This document shows, one piece after another, positions 45,466 to 54,832 of a stretch of 64,000 bases of DNA. Each line of letters opens with the position of its first letter. Position 1 is the first letter of the stretch. The stretch is taken from contig NZ_JACHOS010000004.1 of NCBI RefSeq assembly GCF_014199985.1, positions 62,001-126,000 on the forward strand, read 5' to 3'. Below the pieces are notes generated by a model. It searched no databases and was not told the DNA's origin. It saw nothing but the letters and a program-made list of their open reading frames with translations. The position numbers were made by a program, and so were the translations under genes. Source of the DNA: Methylorubrum rhodesianum. GTDB taxonomy: Bacteria > Pseudomonadota > Alphaproteobacteria > Rhizobiales > Beijerinckiaceae.

Positions 45466-45977
45466 TGAGCTCTTCGTCAGGCTGGGCCGGCCGCATGGCG
45501 ACCGTGGCCGTGGTCATCCTCGCCTCCACGGCCATCGACCTCGGCGCGAAGGCGGTGGCCGAGGCGTGGCTGACCGAGGGCGTGCCCCGGGGCTTCGTGC
45601 CCTTCGTCGATCTGAGCCTGTCGTTCAACCGGGGCATCAGCTTCAGCCTGTTCGCGGCGCACGATCCGTCCTCCCTCGCGCTGCTCCTCGCCCTCCAGGG
45701 TACGCTCACCTGCCTCGTCATTGCCTGGGCGCTGGCTACGACGGGCACGCTCGAACGTCTCGGGCTCGCCGCGATCGCCGGCGGGGCGGCTGGAAACTTC
45801 CTCGACCGGCTCATCGACGGCGCCGTCACCGACTTCCTCGACCTGCACACCGGCGGCATTCGCTGGTTCACCTTCAACCTGGCCGACACCTGGATTTCCG
45901 CCGGCGTCGTCCTGCTGCTCCTCGAAGGCCTTTCCGCGCGACGGAGCCATCCCGGTGCCGGGGAACCAGTCCCATGA
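45465..45977 (+). CDS. lspA: Lipoprotein signal peptidase LspA
   Basis: 170 residues, four helices. The catalytic aspartates lie in GNFLDRLIDGAVTDFLDLH and FTFNLADTWISAG, and FNRGISFSLFA is also conserved. It cleaves the signal peptide of lipoproteins in the inner membrane. The ATG at 45465 overlaps the ATPase stop. LspA copies next to Zn/Cd/Pb ATPases are well known from metal islands. Its downstream neighbour is itself a predicted lipoprotein. Confidence 0.92.
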   Translation: MSSSSGWAGRMATVAVVILASTAIDLGAKAVAEAWLTEGVPRGFVPFVDLSLSFNRGISFSLFAAHDPSSLALLLALQGTLTCLVIAWALATTGTLERLGLAAIAGGAAGNFLDRLIDGAVTDFLDLHTGGIRWFTFNLADTWISAGVVLLLLEGLSARRSHPGAGEPVP

Positions 45978-46065
45978 GGGGCCCGATTCCGCCGAACCAC
46001 GGCCACGACAACCTGGCATCAACCCTTCGGGCCCAGGCTCGTGCGCCCACCCCAGCGAGGCCGAC

Positions 46066-47136
46066 ATGCTGAAGACGACGACGCTCGGTCTGGCCCTCCT
46101 CCTGGCGCTGTCCGCCTGCCAGGACGGCCAGTACGCGGCCTCGACGCGCCACCTCGCGCCGATCCCGCCCGCGACCCTGGCCCTGATGTCGACCAAGGGG
46201 GTCTCGGCGGCCGACCCGATCCTGATGCGGGCCTACAAGAAGGAATCCGAGATCGAGCTCTGGAAGCGCGGCGCGGACGGCAGGTACGCCCTCCTGAAGA
46301 CCTATCCGATGTGCCGCTGGTCGGGCCAGCTCGGGCCCAAGACCCGGGAGGGGGACCGGCAGGCGCCGGAGGGCTTCTACGCGGTCACGCCCGCGTCCCT
46401 GAACCCGAATTCGAGCCTCTATCTCTCGTTCGACCTCGGGTACCCGAACGAGTACGACCGCTCCCTGGGACGCACGGGCGCGCACCTGATGGTGCACGGC
46501 TCCTGCTCGTCGCGGGGCTGCTTCGCGATGACGGACGAGGCGATCTCGGAGCTCTATGCCGTGGTGCGCGAGGCCTTCGCGGGCGGGCAGCGTGCCGTCC
46601 AGTTCCAATCCTATCCGTTCCGCATGACCCCGGAGAACCTGGCCCGGCATCGGCAGGATCCGAACGTCGCGTTCTGGAGGAACCTCAAGGAGGGGTCCGA
46701 CCGCTTCGAGGTGACGTGGGCCGAGCCGGTCGTCGGCGCCGCGGGCGGTCGCTACGTGTTCGATGCCGGCGGCGACGAGGCCACGGCCGGCGCGGTCGCG
46801 CGGAAGCAGGCGGACGACGAGCGGCAGGTCGCCGCCCTCGTGGCGAGCGGGACGCCGGCCGTCCGGCTGGTGTACGAGGACGGTGGCCAGCACCGGGCTT
46901 TCCGCGAGACCATGATGGCGATGGGAAACGGGCTCGGCGAGGTGAGCCGCCCCGAGGCCCTGGCCGCAGGGCCGCGCGAGGTCGCGATGCCGGCCTCGGG
47001 CCCGGTTGCCCTTGCCGGACAGCGCGAGCCGGTCCGGGGTGCGGCGGCACGCAAGCCGCCGGGGCCCGGCGGGACCGAGGCGGAGCGCCAGCGCCCCCGC
47101 AAGACCTTCGCCGCGGCGGGGGACGGGCGGGAGTGA
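46066..47136 (+). CDS. L,D-transpeptidase-family (YafK-like) lipoprotein
   Basis: 356 residues. The lipobox LSAC lies at the end of the signal peptide (LALLLALSACQDGQ). The catalytic domain has PEGFYAVTPASLNPNS and the active-site motif MVHGSCSSRGCFAMTD (HGxxxSxGC). The C-terminal 130 residues are proline-, alanine- and charge-rich. YafK/DpaA-like enzymes act on peptidoglycan or its lipoprotein link. Its place between lspA and ccdA suggests envelope repair or remodelling linked to the metal operon; this is inference. Confidence 0.85.
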   Translation: MLKTTTLGLALLLALSACQDGQYAASTRHLAPIPPATLALMSTKGVSAADPILMRAYKKESEIELWKRGADGRYALLKTYPMCRWSGQLGPKTREGDRQAPEGFYAVTPASLNPNSSLYLSFDLGYPNEYDRSLGRTGAHLMVHGSCSSRGCFAMTDEAISELYAVVREAFAGGQRAVQFQSYPFRMTPENLARHRQDPNVAFWRNLKEGSDRFEVTWAEPVVGAAGGRYVFDAGGDEATAGAVARKQADDERQVAALVASGTPAVRLVYEDGGQHRAFRETMMAMGNGLGEVSRPEALAAGPREVAMPASGPVALAGQREPVRGAAARKPPGPGGTEAERQRPRKTFAAAGDGRE

Positions 47137-47172
47137 CGAGCCTGCCTTCATCCCTGCGCCGGGCCTGAGACC

Positions 47173-47895
47173 ATGGCCATCGACGCCTCAAGCGTGGGCT
47201 TCGTGGCGGCCTTCGCGGCCGGCGCCGTGTCGTTCCTGTCGCCCTGCGTGCTGCCCCTCGTCCCGGGCTACGTGTCCTACGTCGCGGGCCAGTCGGCTGC
47301 CGGCGGGCGCGACAGCCTGCGCACGCTCGGCCTGAGCCTCTGCTTCGTGCTCGGGTTCACGACCGTCTTCGTCGCGTTCGGCGCGGGGGCGAGCGCGCTC
47401 GGCTTCGCCCTGCTCGCCCATCGCGAGGCGCTGAACCTCGCCTCGGGCCTCCTCGTGATCCTGTTCGGCCTGTTCACGGCCGGTCTGCTGCGGCCCGCCT
47501 GGCTGCAGCGCGAGCTGCGCTGGCACGGCGATCCGCCGGGGCGAGGGCCGGTCGCCGCCTATCTCCTCGGAACGGCCTTCGCCTTCGGATGGACCCCCTG
47601 CATCGGTCCCGTCCTCGGCGCCATCCTGGCGGTCACGGCCTCCTCGGCCTCGGGCAAGGGCGTCGCCCTGCTCACCGTCTACTCGCTCGGCCTCGGCGTG
47701 CCGTTCGTGGCCGCGGCCCTGTTCCTGTCCGGCTTCGTCGCGCGCCTTCGGACCCTGCGCTGGTTCGGCCGTGCCCTTCAGGTGGTCGGCGGCGGCGTCA
47801 TGGTGGCGATGGGTCTGCTGATGATCACCGACCGCATGACCGCCGTGGCCGCCCTCATCCTGGAGGCCTTCCCCGCGCTCGGGCGGATCGGTTGA
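47173..47895 (+). CDS. ccdA: Cytochrome c biogenesis protein CcdA
   Basis: 240 residues, six helices. The redox cysteines are in classical positions: AVSFLSPCVLPLVPGYVSYV in helix 1 and FAFGWTPCIGPVLGAILAVT in helix 4. It moves reducing power across the inner membrane to periplasmic thioredoxin-like proteins. Unlike the CcdA-like protein at 23578, both conserved cysteines are present. It follows the L,D-transpeptidase gene by 36 bases, so the ATPase/lspA/transpeptidase/ccdA genes may be one operon. Confidence 0.9.
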   Translation: MAIDASSVGFVAAFAAGAVSFLSPCVLPLVPGYVSYVAGQSAAGGRDSLRTLGLSLCFVLGFTTVFVAFGAGASALGFALLAHREALNLASGLLVILFGLFTAGLLRPAWLQRELRWHGDPPGRGPVAAYLLGTAFAFGWTPCIGPVLGAILAVTASSASGKGVALLTVYSLGLGVPFVAAALFLSGFVARLRTLRWFGRALQVVGGGVMVAMGLLMITDRMTAVAALILEAFPALGRIG

Positions 47896-48040
47896 GCCGG
47901 GCGAGCGCGCAGGCGCCCGCGCGGCGGCAGAGGCAGCCGCCGAGGCAGGGCGTCGTTCGCGCGGAGCGGGTCAGCTTCGTGGCCGCCGGCGCGGGATCCG
48001 GACCTCGCCGTCCCCAACCCGGGGACGGAACGACGGCGGG

Positions 48041-48232
48041 TCAGGAACGTAGGGAGGCGCGCCTCAAGCGAGCTTCGCGCGCGGCGCGGATCGGCGCGAG
48101 GCGGTCGCGCAGGGCCTCCATCCGAGCGATCTTCTCGCCGAAGGTCAGGGCGGCGAGCTCGCGGCGCCCTTCCGCTTTCCGAGCAAGGATGTCGGACCGG
48201 TCGGGATAGGCAGCGGTCGAAGCGTTCTTCAT
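48041..48232 (-). CDS. Small basic helical protein, partner-like antitoxin candidate
   Basis: 63 residues from ATG 48232: MKNASTAAYPDRSDILARKA, then RRELAALTFGEKIARMEALR and RLAPIRAAREARLRR. The pattern I-ARKA-GRR-LAAL-F-EKI---ALR-RL-P-R resembles short proteins often encoded beside nucleotidyltransferase toxins of the AbiEii kind. No such partner is adjacent here; the nearest nucleotidyltransferase is at 50115 on the other strand. It is convergent with ccdA. Function unknown. Confidence 0.55.
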   Translation of the reverse strand: MKNASTAAYPDRSDILARKAEGRRELAALTFGEKIARMEALRDRLAPIRAAREARLRRASLRS

Positions 48233-48676
48233 GACACCGTCGACCCTACGGCGCACCGATCCGCGACGCCAACCACCGGGCGGAAGGCCTGCCACTTCTC
48301 GACCGGCTTGATCCGTACCGACACGGGGGCCGGGCCGTTCAGCCAAGCTGACGCGTCGCCCTTCCCGCGATCCGGCGGGCATAGAGGAGGCCGCCGGCGC
48401 CCGCGTCAGGCGTACGGGACCGCTGCCGACGGCATCCGTGCGAGGCCGCATGCCTGCCCGGCCGCCCCTCAGCGCCGCCGCCATCGTTCCCGCAATGTTC
48501 CCTTTCCGGTCCGGGTGCCCTACCCTCTTGCGACGCGGGCCGGCACCATGCGGAAACGAATCCGTGGACAACGGCCGGAATCGGACGTGACGGGCGGGAG
48601 AGCCGGAACGTAGACCATGCGTCATGCGGTTGTGGGAGGCGGCGGAGCCGGCGTCGCCGCGGGGACAGGACCGAGG
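48233..48676. other. Region upstream of the defence operon
   Basis: No supported gene. It contains the divergent start regions of the 63-residue protein (minus) and the dGTPase operon (plus). A frame from ATG 48617 could extend the dGTPase by 20 glycine-rich residues, but these look non-coding. No promoter assigned. Confidence 0.4.
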
Positions 48677-50122
48677 ATGGGCGAGCAACTCGACTGGACG
48701 GCCCTTCTGAATTCCCGGCGTCGCAAGCCGAGGCCCGGCGGGAAGGCGCACGAACCGAGGCTGGGCGAGGATCGGACCCAGCACGAACGCGATCACGACC
48801 GCATCCTGTTCTCCACCCCGGTGCGGCGCCTCCAGGACAAGACGCAGGTCTTCCCGCTGGAGCGCAACGACAGCGTCCGCACGCGGCTGACCCACAGCCA
48901 CGAGGTGGCGAACATGGCGCGGAGCATGGGGACCACCCTGGCCTTCGTCCACGGCGAGGCGCTCGGCTTCCCGGCGTCGGTCGAGCCCCTGCGCAACGTG
49001 CCGGCCCTGCTGGAGGCCATCGGGCTCGCCCACGACCTCGGCAACCCGCCTTTCGGGCACCAGGGCGAGACCGCGATCCAGACCTGGATGAAGCGTCACG
49101 CGACACCCCGTTCGGAGGAGCCGGGCTCCTTCGCGATCTTCGACGCGCCGGGCCTGACCGAGCCGATGCGCCGGGACTTCCTGGCGTTCGAGGGCAACGC
49201 GCAGGCGTTCCGCTTGCTGACCCGGCTGCAGATCCTGAACGACGATTTCGGGCTCAACATGACCTACGCCTTCCTGGCGGCCCTGATGAAGTACCCCGTG
49301 CCCTCGGACGCGGTCGACAAGTCGTCCCATGCCCGGAAGAAGTTCAACTTCTTCCAGTCCGAGGCCGGCATCGCCGCGGAGGTCTGGGCGGAGACCGGGC
49401 TGCGCCAGGGCGTGCGGCATCCGCTGACCTTCGTGATGGAGGCTTGCGACGACATCGCCTACTCGGTCGTGGACGTCGAGGACGCCGCCAAGAAGAACCT
49501 GATCAACTTCAACGTGCTGACGGCGTGGCTGCGCCACGATGCCTGCGACGACGAGGTCACCCTCGGGGTCTGCGAGCGGGCGGAGCGCTACCATGCCGAC
49601 TTCCGCGACGAGGGACTCTCGCCCGGGGAACTCGACGACATCTCGATGCAGATGTTCCGCGTCGACGCCATCGGGACGATGGTCCGGGCGGCCGTCGGGG
49701 CCTTCGTCGCCAACCGGGACGCCATCATGGCCGGCGCGTTCGACAGGGAGTTGATGGCGGCCTCGGACGCCGTCGTGCTGTGGACCTCGCTCAAGCGCTT
49801 CGCGAAGTTCCACGTCTACCGCCACCGCAGCGTCCTTGAGGTCGAGCTCGCCGGCCACCGCACGCTCCACGAGCTCATGGACATGTTCTGGACGGCCGTG
49901 GTCGAGCGCAAGGACCCGGACGACCTGAGGTCGGATCGCGAGGCCCTGCCGGCCTACGTCTACTCCCGGATCTCGGAGAACTACCGGCGGGTCGCCGAGG
50001 CTCCGGGCAACCGGATGCCGATGCGCTACCGGGAGTTGCAACTCATCACCGACATGATCTCGGGCATGACCGATACCTTCGCGGTATCGCTGCGCGACGA
50101 CCTGGGGCGGCACCATGGCTGA
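48677..50122 (+). CDS. dgt: dGTP triphosphohydrolase (HD-domain dGTPase family)
   Basis: 481 residues from ATG 48677 (GAGG upstream). The HD signature is intact: VRTRLTHSHEVANMARSMG with the first His, AIGLAHDLGNPPFGHQGE with His-Asp, and a later metal Asp in EACDDIAYSVVDVEDA. The N-terminus RTQHERDHDRILFSTPVRRL is typical of Dgt. It hydrolyses dGTP (or dNTPs) to the nucleoside and triphosphate. Such enzymes can starve phages of dNTPs, and the downstream genes are defence-like. The next gene overlaps its stop by eight bases. Role in defence is inference. Confidence 0.9.
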   Translation: MGEQLDWTALLNSRRRKPRPGGKAHEPRLGEDRTQHERDHDRILFSTPVRRLQDKTQVFPLERNDSVRTRLTHSHEVANMARSMGTTLAFVHGEALGFPASVEPLRNVPALLEAIGLAHDLGNPPFGHQGETAIQTWMKRHATPRSEEPGSFAIFDAPGLTEPMRRDFLAFEGNAQAFRLLTRLQILNDDFGLNMTYAFLAALMKYPVPSDAVDKSSHARKKFNFFQSEAGIAAEVWAETGLRQGVRHPLTFVMEACDDIAYSVVDVEDAAKKNLINFNVLTAWLRHDACDDEVTLGVCERAERYHADFRDEGLSPGELDDISMQMFRVDAIGTMVRAAVGAFVANRDAIMAGAFDRELMAASDAVVLWTSLKRFAKFHVYRHRSVLEVELAGHRTLHELMDMFWTAVVERKDPDDLRSDREALPAYVYSRISENYRRVAEAPGNRMPMRYRELQLITDMISGMTDTFAVSLRDDLGRHHG

Positions 50123-50915
50123 CCCGGGCAGGCGCGCCCGGGACGGGGCCGAGCTGGGCCGGCGGATGCGGGCCTTCCTCGCGGACGAGGCCCGTGGCGG
50201 CGACGAGATCGCGGACCTGATCGGCCACCTGGGCCAGGCCGGCGAGGTCGCCATCTTCGGGGGCATGCCCCGCGACATCGCCTGGGGCGGGGCCGACGCG
50301 TTCGGGTCGGACGTGGACCTCGTCGTGGACACCGCGCCGGGGCGCCTGGCGGAGCTGCTGCGCGACGGCCGCGCCGTGCGCAACCGTTTCGGCGGGTACC
50401 GGATCGCCGGCCGCCGGCACTCCTACGACGTCTGGGCCCTCCCCTCCACCTGGGCGGTGCGCACCGGCCACGTCCGCGCGACGCGCCTGGCCGACCTCGT
50501 CCACACGACCTTCTTCGACCGGGACGCCGTGCTGTACCTGTGCGGCTGCCACCGGGTTCACCACGGCCCGCGGTTCGCGGCCTGGCTGGGTCACGGCACG
50601 GTCGACATCAACCTGGAGGAAGACCCGAACCCGCGCGGCACGGCGCTCCGGGCGCTGCGCATCCTCCTCGAACCCGGGCAGGCCGTCGGCCCGAGGCTGG
50701 CCGACTACCTGCGCCGGATGGCGACGGCGCCCGGCCACCATCTCGACGCGGATACCGTGTCGCGGCTCGCCGCGGCGGCGAACCTTGCCGGCGCGCCGTC
50801 CCGGCCTGTCGGACCCGTGGCGCAGCGCCGGTGCAGCCCTGCCGAGGGCCGGGCTCGGGCACGGGATTGGCGCGCCGACCCTGCTGGGCGCAGGGGTGGC
50901 CGTGGCGAGCGGTGA
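50115..50915 (+). CDS. Nucleotidyltransferase-superfamily protein
   Basis: 266 residues. The Pol-beta-like NTase core reads EVAIFGGMPRDIAWGGADAF and SDVDLVVDTAP, with the GG and DxD catalytic pattern and a later strand YDVWALPSTWAV. This resembles the head domain of tRNA CCA/poly(A) polymerases and toxin NTases. A helical segment follows (RGTALRALRILLEPG). The last 45 residues are low-complexity arginine-rich and may be spurious. It overlaps the dgt stop, so it is co-translated. The acceptor (tRNA, nucleotide or protein) cannot be read from sequence. Confidence 0.75.
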   Translation: MADPGRRARDGAELGRRMRAFLADEARGGDEIADLIGHLGQAGEVAIFGGMPRDIAWGGADAFGSDVDLVVDTAPGRLAELLRDGRAVRNRFGGYRIAGRRHSYDVWALPSTWAVRTGHVRATRLADLVHTTFFDRDAVLYLCGCHRVHHGPRFAAWLGHGTVDINLEEDPNPRGTALRALRILLEPGQAVGPRLADYLRRMATAPGHHLDADTVSRLAAAANLAGAPSRPVGPVAQRRCSPAEGRARARDWRADPAGRRGGRGER

Positions 50916-50925
50916 GGCGCGGTCC

Positions 50926-53502
50926 ATGGCAGGGCGCGAACCGGGGGCCGGCCGAGCCCGGGAAGGCCTTCTGTTGCTCGGATCGGCCGTGGCGCTGGCG
51001 GCCGCCGCGATGCAGTTCGTCCAGGTGGGCTGGCCGGCCCTCGTCACGGGCGCGACGGTCCTCCTGGTCGGCTGGATGAGCCTCGGACGCCGTTCGGGCG
51101 ACCGCGCGACGGGCGCGGGCGCGACCACGGAAGCCGCGAGCGCGCCGGTCGACCCCGCGCCGTCCACGATCCATGCTCCGCCTGACCCGCCTGACCTCGC
51201 CATCCCCGCGACCCCCCTGCCCGCCCCGCCCGAGGGACCGCGAGACACGTTCGGTCGACGGCCCCCCGAGGCGGTTGCCTCCGAGGCGCACGTCGAGCCT
51301 GCCTTCACGGTCACGCCCCTACCCGACGATCCCGCGCCCGTGCCGCAACCCTCGCCGGAGGGGCGCGGCAAGCGGGGCCGGTCGGCGCGCTGGGTCCCTC
51401 CCGGCGAACCGGTCGAGATCCAGGGCCTGACGGTGACGGGAGGGCTGATCTACGTCGGCGAGAAGCTCGGGTCGGATCCGTGGCGCAGGGAGAACTGCCT
51501 GATCGATCCCGCGCTTCCCGTGGCGAAGGCGGGGCGGGGCTCGGCGACCGGCCTGACCTACTGGTGCCGGTACGACGGGCTGAACCCGGCGGGCCGCCGC
51601 GCCTACCTGGACTGGCTGGCCGGGGGGCGCTCCGACCCCGCGGCCAGCATCGCGCTCGTCTTCCTGTACTTCTACGGTCTGGAATACCGGCTGTTCAAGG
51701 AAGGGGTCGCGGCCGACGCGCCCGTGCTGGTCGCGGAGGTCGAGCGCCTGCGCGCGATCTACGGGGCGAACAGCTCGTTCCAGGCCTATGCGCGGAGCTT
51801 CGTCGAGGCCGCCCGGCTGTTGGTGCCCGCGGCGGAGGAGCGGCGTCCCGAGCTGAACCTCGACCCGAATTTCTACAGCTACGAACTGCCGCTCGCCGTC
51901 AGGGTCCATCTCGGCCGGAAGCTGGCCGACGGCCAGCCCCTCGACGCGGACGACGCCCTCCTCTGGCTGGCGGGCCTGCCCGACCGCGGCTTCCGCACGC
52001 CGGTGACGCGATGCCCGGACGAGTTCGCGGCGCTCTGGCGCCTCCGGTTCCCGGCCAAATACCCGAAGGGACTCAAGGTCGGCGCGCCGAAGGCGCGGAT
52101 CAAGGCGTCCTATCGAGCCGCCAGTTCGACGTTCCAGGTGGACCTCAAGGCGCCGGGGTCCCTGCCCGATATCGCTGCCGTCTCCGCCCCCGTGAGGAAG
52201 CTCCGCGAGCTCGTCGAGGCCTGCACCGACGAGCTCGATGCGTTCAGCCGCTTCGTCGGCAGGCGCCCGGACGCCCGCGGGAGCGTGCAGGCGGCCCTGC
52301 TCCTGCCGCCGGACCTGGCCTGCGCAGGCGACGCGTGGACGGCCGTCGGCGAGCGCTGCGAGGCCCTGTTCGCCGCCGGAGCGGCCATGCCGGCCACGTC
52401 CCTGCGCCGGCTGCTTGAGGTGATGGAGATCCCGCTGCCGGAGGAAGGCCGCGTGCCGCAGGCCGGCGTGACGCAGCTCTGCCAAGCGCTCGACCGGGTC
52501 GGCATCGGCATCGAACCGGACCGCCGCTACGGGCCGGAACCTCGCGCCGGCGCCTCGGCCTCGGACGCCGATGCGGCGGTCGTCCTGTTCAAGGGGGCCG
52601 CCGGGGCACCGGTCGACGCGACACGCCCCGAGTACCTGGCGCTGCGCGGCGTCATCGAGGCCGCATGCCTCGCCGCGGCGTCGGACGGCGCGGTGTCCCA
52701 GGGCGCCGCCGACGGGATGCTCGCCGCGATCCGGGGCACCGATACCCTCAGCCTTGCCGAGAAATCCCGCCTGACCGCCTACGCCCTGTCGATCCACCGC
52801 AACCCGCCGAAGCCGCAGGGGATCCTGAGGCGGTTGGCGGGCCGCCCCCTGTCCGAGCGCCAGGCCTGCGCGCGGGCGGCGCTCGCGGCCGTCATGGCCG
52901 GCGGTCAAGCCAAACCCGCGGAGGTGCGGTTCCTCGAACGGTTGCACGCGTTCCTCGCGCTGCCGGCCGACGGGATCTACGCCGCCCTGCATCGCGGGCC
53001 GCTCGGGTCGGCCGCGTCGGCGGAGCCGCGGGGCGCCGACGGGAGCCAACCGCGCGGGGACGTCGGCGACCGCGCTTCCGGGCGCGTCGTCATCGACGCA
53101 TCGCGGCTGGAGCGCGTTCGCCGCGAGACGCAGGCGGTCGCAAGCCTGCTCTCGGACATCTTCGTCGAGGACTCGGCGCCCGGGTCAGGTGCGGGCACGG
53201 TTTCGCCGCCGGGTGGCGTCGCCCCGGAAGCGCCCGCGCCGGCACCGGCGGACACGGGCCCGGCCGGGCTCGATCCGGCCCATGCCGGCCTGCTCGCCGC
53301 GGTCGCCGCATCCCCGGACCCGATGCCGCGCGAGGCGTTCGACCGGGCGGCCCGCGCGAACGGCCTGTTTCCCGACGGGGCGCTTGAGACCATCAACGAA
53401 TGGGGCTTCGAGCGCTTCGACGAGGCCTTGATCGAGCACGACGACCCGGTCACCATCGCGGCCCACCTTCGCCTCCACCTGCTCCCCAGCACCACCGCCT
53501 AG
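50926..53502 (+). CDS. TerB-domain protein (Shango SngA-like)
   Basis: 858 residues. Two N-terminal membrane helices (LLLLGSAVALAAAAMQFVQV, ALVTGATVLLVGWMSLG) are followed by a proline-rich linker to about residue 160. Next comes a TerB_N-type domain (GGLIYVGEKLG, NPAGRRAYLDWLAGGRSDP, FLYFYGLEYRLF). A TerB helical domain lies near residues 570-660 (ACLAAASDGAVSQGAADGML), and a TerB_C-type C-terminus follows (LLSDIFVEDSA, FDRAARANGLFPDGALETIN). The ATG at 50926 has GAGG upstream. Followed by an ATPase and helicase as in Shango, where the TerB protein is SngA. Membrane anchoring hints that the complex works at the envelope. Confidence 0.85.
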   Translation: MAGREPGAGRAREGLLLLGSAVALAAAAMQFVQVGWPALVTGATVLLVGWMSLGRRSGDRATGAGATTEAASAPVDPAPSTIHAPPDPPDLAIPATPLPAPPEGPRDTFGRRPPEAVASEAHVEPAFTVTPLPDDPAPVPQPSPEGRGKRGRSARWVPPGEPVEIQGLTVTGGLIYVGEKLGSDPWRRENCLIDPALPVAKAGRGSATGLTYWCRYDGLNPAGRRAYLDWLAGGRSDPAASIALVFLYFYGLEYRLFKEGVAADAPVLVAEVERLRAIYGANSSFQAYARSFVEAARLLVPAAEERRPELNLDPNFYSYELPLAVRVHLGRKLADGQPLDADDALLWLAGLPDRGFRTPVTRCPDEFAALWRLRFPAKYPKGLKVGAPKARIKASYRAASSTFQVDLKAPGSLPDIAAVSAPVRKLRELVEACTDELDAFSRFVGRRPDARGSVQAALLLPPDLACAGDAWTAVGERCEALFAAGAAMPATSLRRLLEVMEIPLPEEGRVPQAGVTQLCQALDRVGIGIEPDRRYGPEPRAGASASDADAAVVLFKGAAGAPVDATRPEYLALRGVIEAACLAAASDGAVSQGAADGMLAAIRGTDTLSLAEKSRLTAYALSIHRNPPKPQGILRRLAGRPLSERQACARAALAAVMAGGQAKPAEVRFLERLHAFLALPADGIYAALHRGPLGSAASAEPRGADGSQPRGDVGDRASGRVVIDASRLERVRRETQAVASLLSDIFVEDSAPGSGAGTVSPPGGVAPEAPAPAPADTGPAGLDPAHAGLLAAVAASPDPMPREAFDRAARANGLFPDGALETINEWGFERFDEALIEHDDPVTIAAHLRLHLLPSTTA

Positions 53503-53506
53503 CCCC

Positions 53507-54832
53507 ATGCAGCCAGCCCCGACCATCCGCCCGCGGGACCGTGACGCGATCCTGCAGGCCCTCTCGGCCGGCGTCGTGCCGCGCACGGGCCTGCGCCACG
53601 TCCAGGTCGGGCGCGCCGCCGAGATCGCCGCCCTGGTGCGCGACATCGACCGCGTCGCCGACGAGGGGTCCTCGATCCGGTTCGTGATCGGCGAGTACGG
53701 GGCCGGGAAGACCTTCTTCCTCAACCTGGTCCGGCTCGTCGCCCTCGAACGCAAGCTCGTCACCGTGCACGCGGACCTCGCGCCGGACCGCCGCTTGCAC
53801 GCCAGCGCGGGGCAGGCGCGGGCCCTCTACGCCGAGGCCCTGCGCAACATGGCGACCCGCACCAAGCCGGACGGGGGCGCCCTGGGCAGCGTCGTCGAGC
53901 GCTTCGTCACGGACGCGGTCAAGGAGGCGCAACAGGCCGGCCTGCCCGTCGAGCGGGTCATCGACCGCAGGCTCGCGCCGCTCCAGGACGAGGTCGGGGG
54001 CTACGACTACGCGGTCGTCCTGAAGGCGTACTGGCGCGGGAGCGAGGACGGGAACGAGGCGCTGAAGGCGGCGGCCCTGCGCTGGCTCCGCGGCGAGTTC
54101 TCGACGCGGACCGAGGCCCGGCAGGCGCTGGGCGTGCGGACCATCGTCGACGACGACAACGTCTACGACGCGCTCAAGCTGCTCGCCGCCTTCGTCCGGC
54201 TCGCGGGCTACGGCGGCCTGTTCGTCGTCTTCGACGAGCTGGTCAACCTGTACAAGCTCCAGAGCGCGCAGGCGCGCAACCAGAACTTCGAGCAGGTCCT
54301 GCGCATCCTCAACGATGTGCTGCAGGGGAACGTGCGCGGGCTCGGCCTGGCCCTGGGCGGCACGCCGGAATTCCTGCTCGACACCCGCCGCGGGCTGTAC
54401 AGCTACCAGGCGCTCCAGAGCCGGCTGGCGGAGAATGCCTTCGCGAAGGGCGGCCTGGTCGACCTGTCGGGCCCGGTGATCCGGCTGCAGAACCTGACCC
54501 CGGAGGACATGCTGATCCTGCTGTCGAACATCCGGGCGGTGTTCGCCGGCGGCGACCCCGCCAGGCACCTCGTGCCGGACGAGGCGCTCGGCGCCTTCAT
54601 GGGTCACTGCAACGACCGGATCGGCGAGGCCTACTTCCGGACGCCGCGCAACACGATCCGCGCCTTCGTTCAATTGCTTGCCGTCATCGAGCAGAACCCC
54701 GGCACGGGCTGGAAGGAGCTGCTCGGGCACGTCGAGGTCCGCAGCGACGACCAGGCAGATGACGCCGGGGCGGACGCCGACGTCCCCTCCAGCCCGGCGC
54801 CCGGCGATGAGCTCGTCAGCTTCCGCCTCTGA
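53507..54832 (+). CDS. BrxD-like P-loop ATPase (Shango SngB-like)
   Basis: 441 residues. Walker A is RFVIGEYGAGKTFFLNLVRL near residue 66, and Walker B is GLFVVFDELVNLYKL near 245. The family features RDRDAILQALSAGVVPRTG at the start and YRTPR-like EAYFRTPRNTIRAFVQLL at the end match the DUF2791/BrxD group of BREX and Shango ATPases. It starts four bases after the TerB stop and its end overlaps the helicase start by 26 bases, so the three genes are tightly coupled. Possible motor or signalling subunit. Confidence 0.88.
   Translation: MQPAPTIRPRDRDAILQALSAGVVPRTGLRHVQVGRAAEIAALVRDIDRVADEGSSIRFVIGEYGAGKTFFLNLVRLVALERKLVTVHADLAPDRRLHASAGQARALYAEALRNMATRTKPDGGALGSVVERFVTDAVKEAQQAGLPVERVIDRRLAPLQDEVGGYDYAVVLKAYWRGSEDGNEALKAAALRWLRGEFSTRTEARQALGVRTIVDDDNVYDALKLLAAFVRLAGYGGLFVVFDELVNLYKLQSAQARNQNFEQVLRILNDVLQGNVRGLGLALGGTPEFLLDTRRGLYSYQALQSRLAENAFAKGGLVDLSGPVIRLQNLTPEDMLILLSNIRAVFAGGDPARHLVPDEALGAFMGHCNDRIGEAYFRTPRNTIRAFVQLLAVIEQNPGTGWKELLGHVEVRSDDQADDAGADADVPSSPAPGDELVSFRL

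Noticed and set aside
48041..50383. 780-residue minus-strand frame opposite the dGTPase
   Set aside because: Only its last 63 residues look real; the rest is a shadow of the dGTPase and NTase genes.
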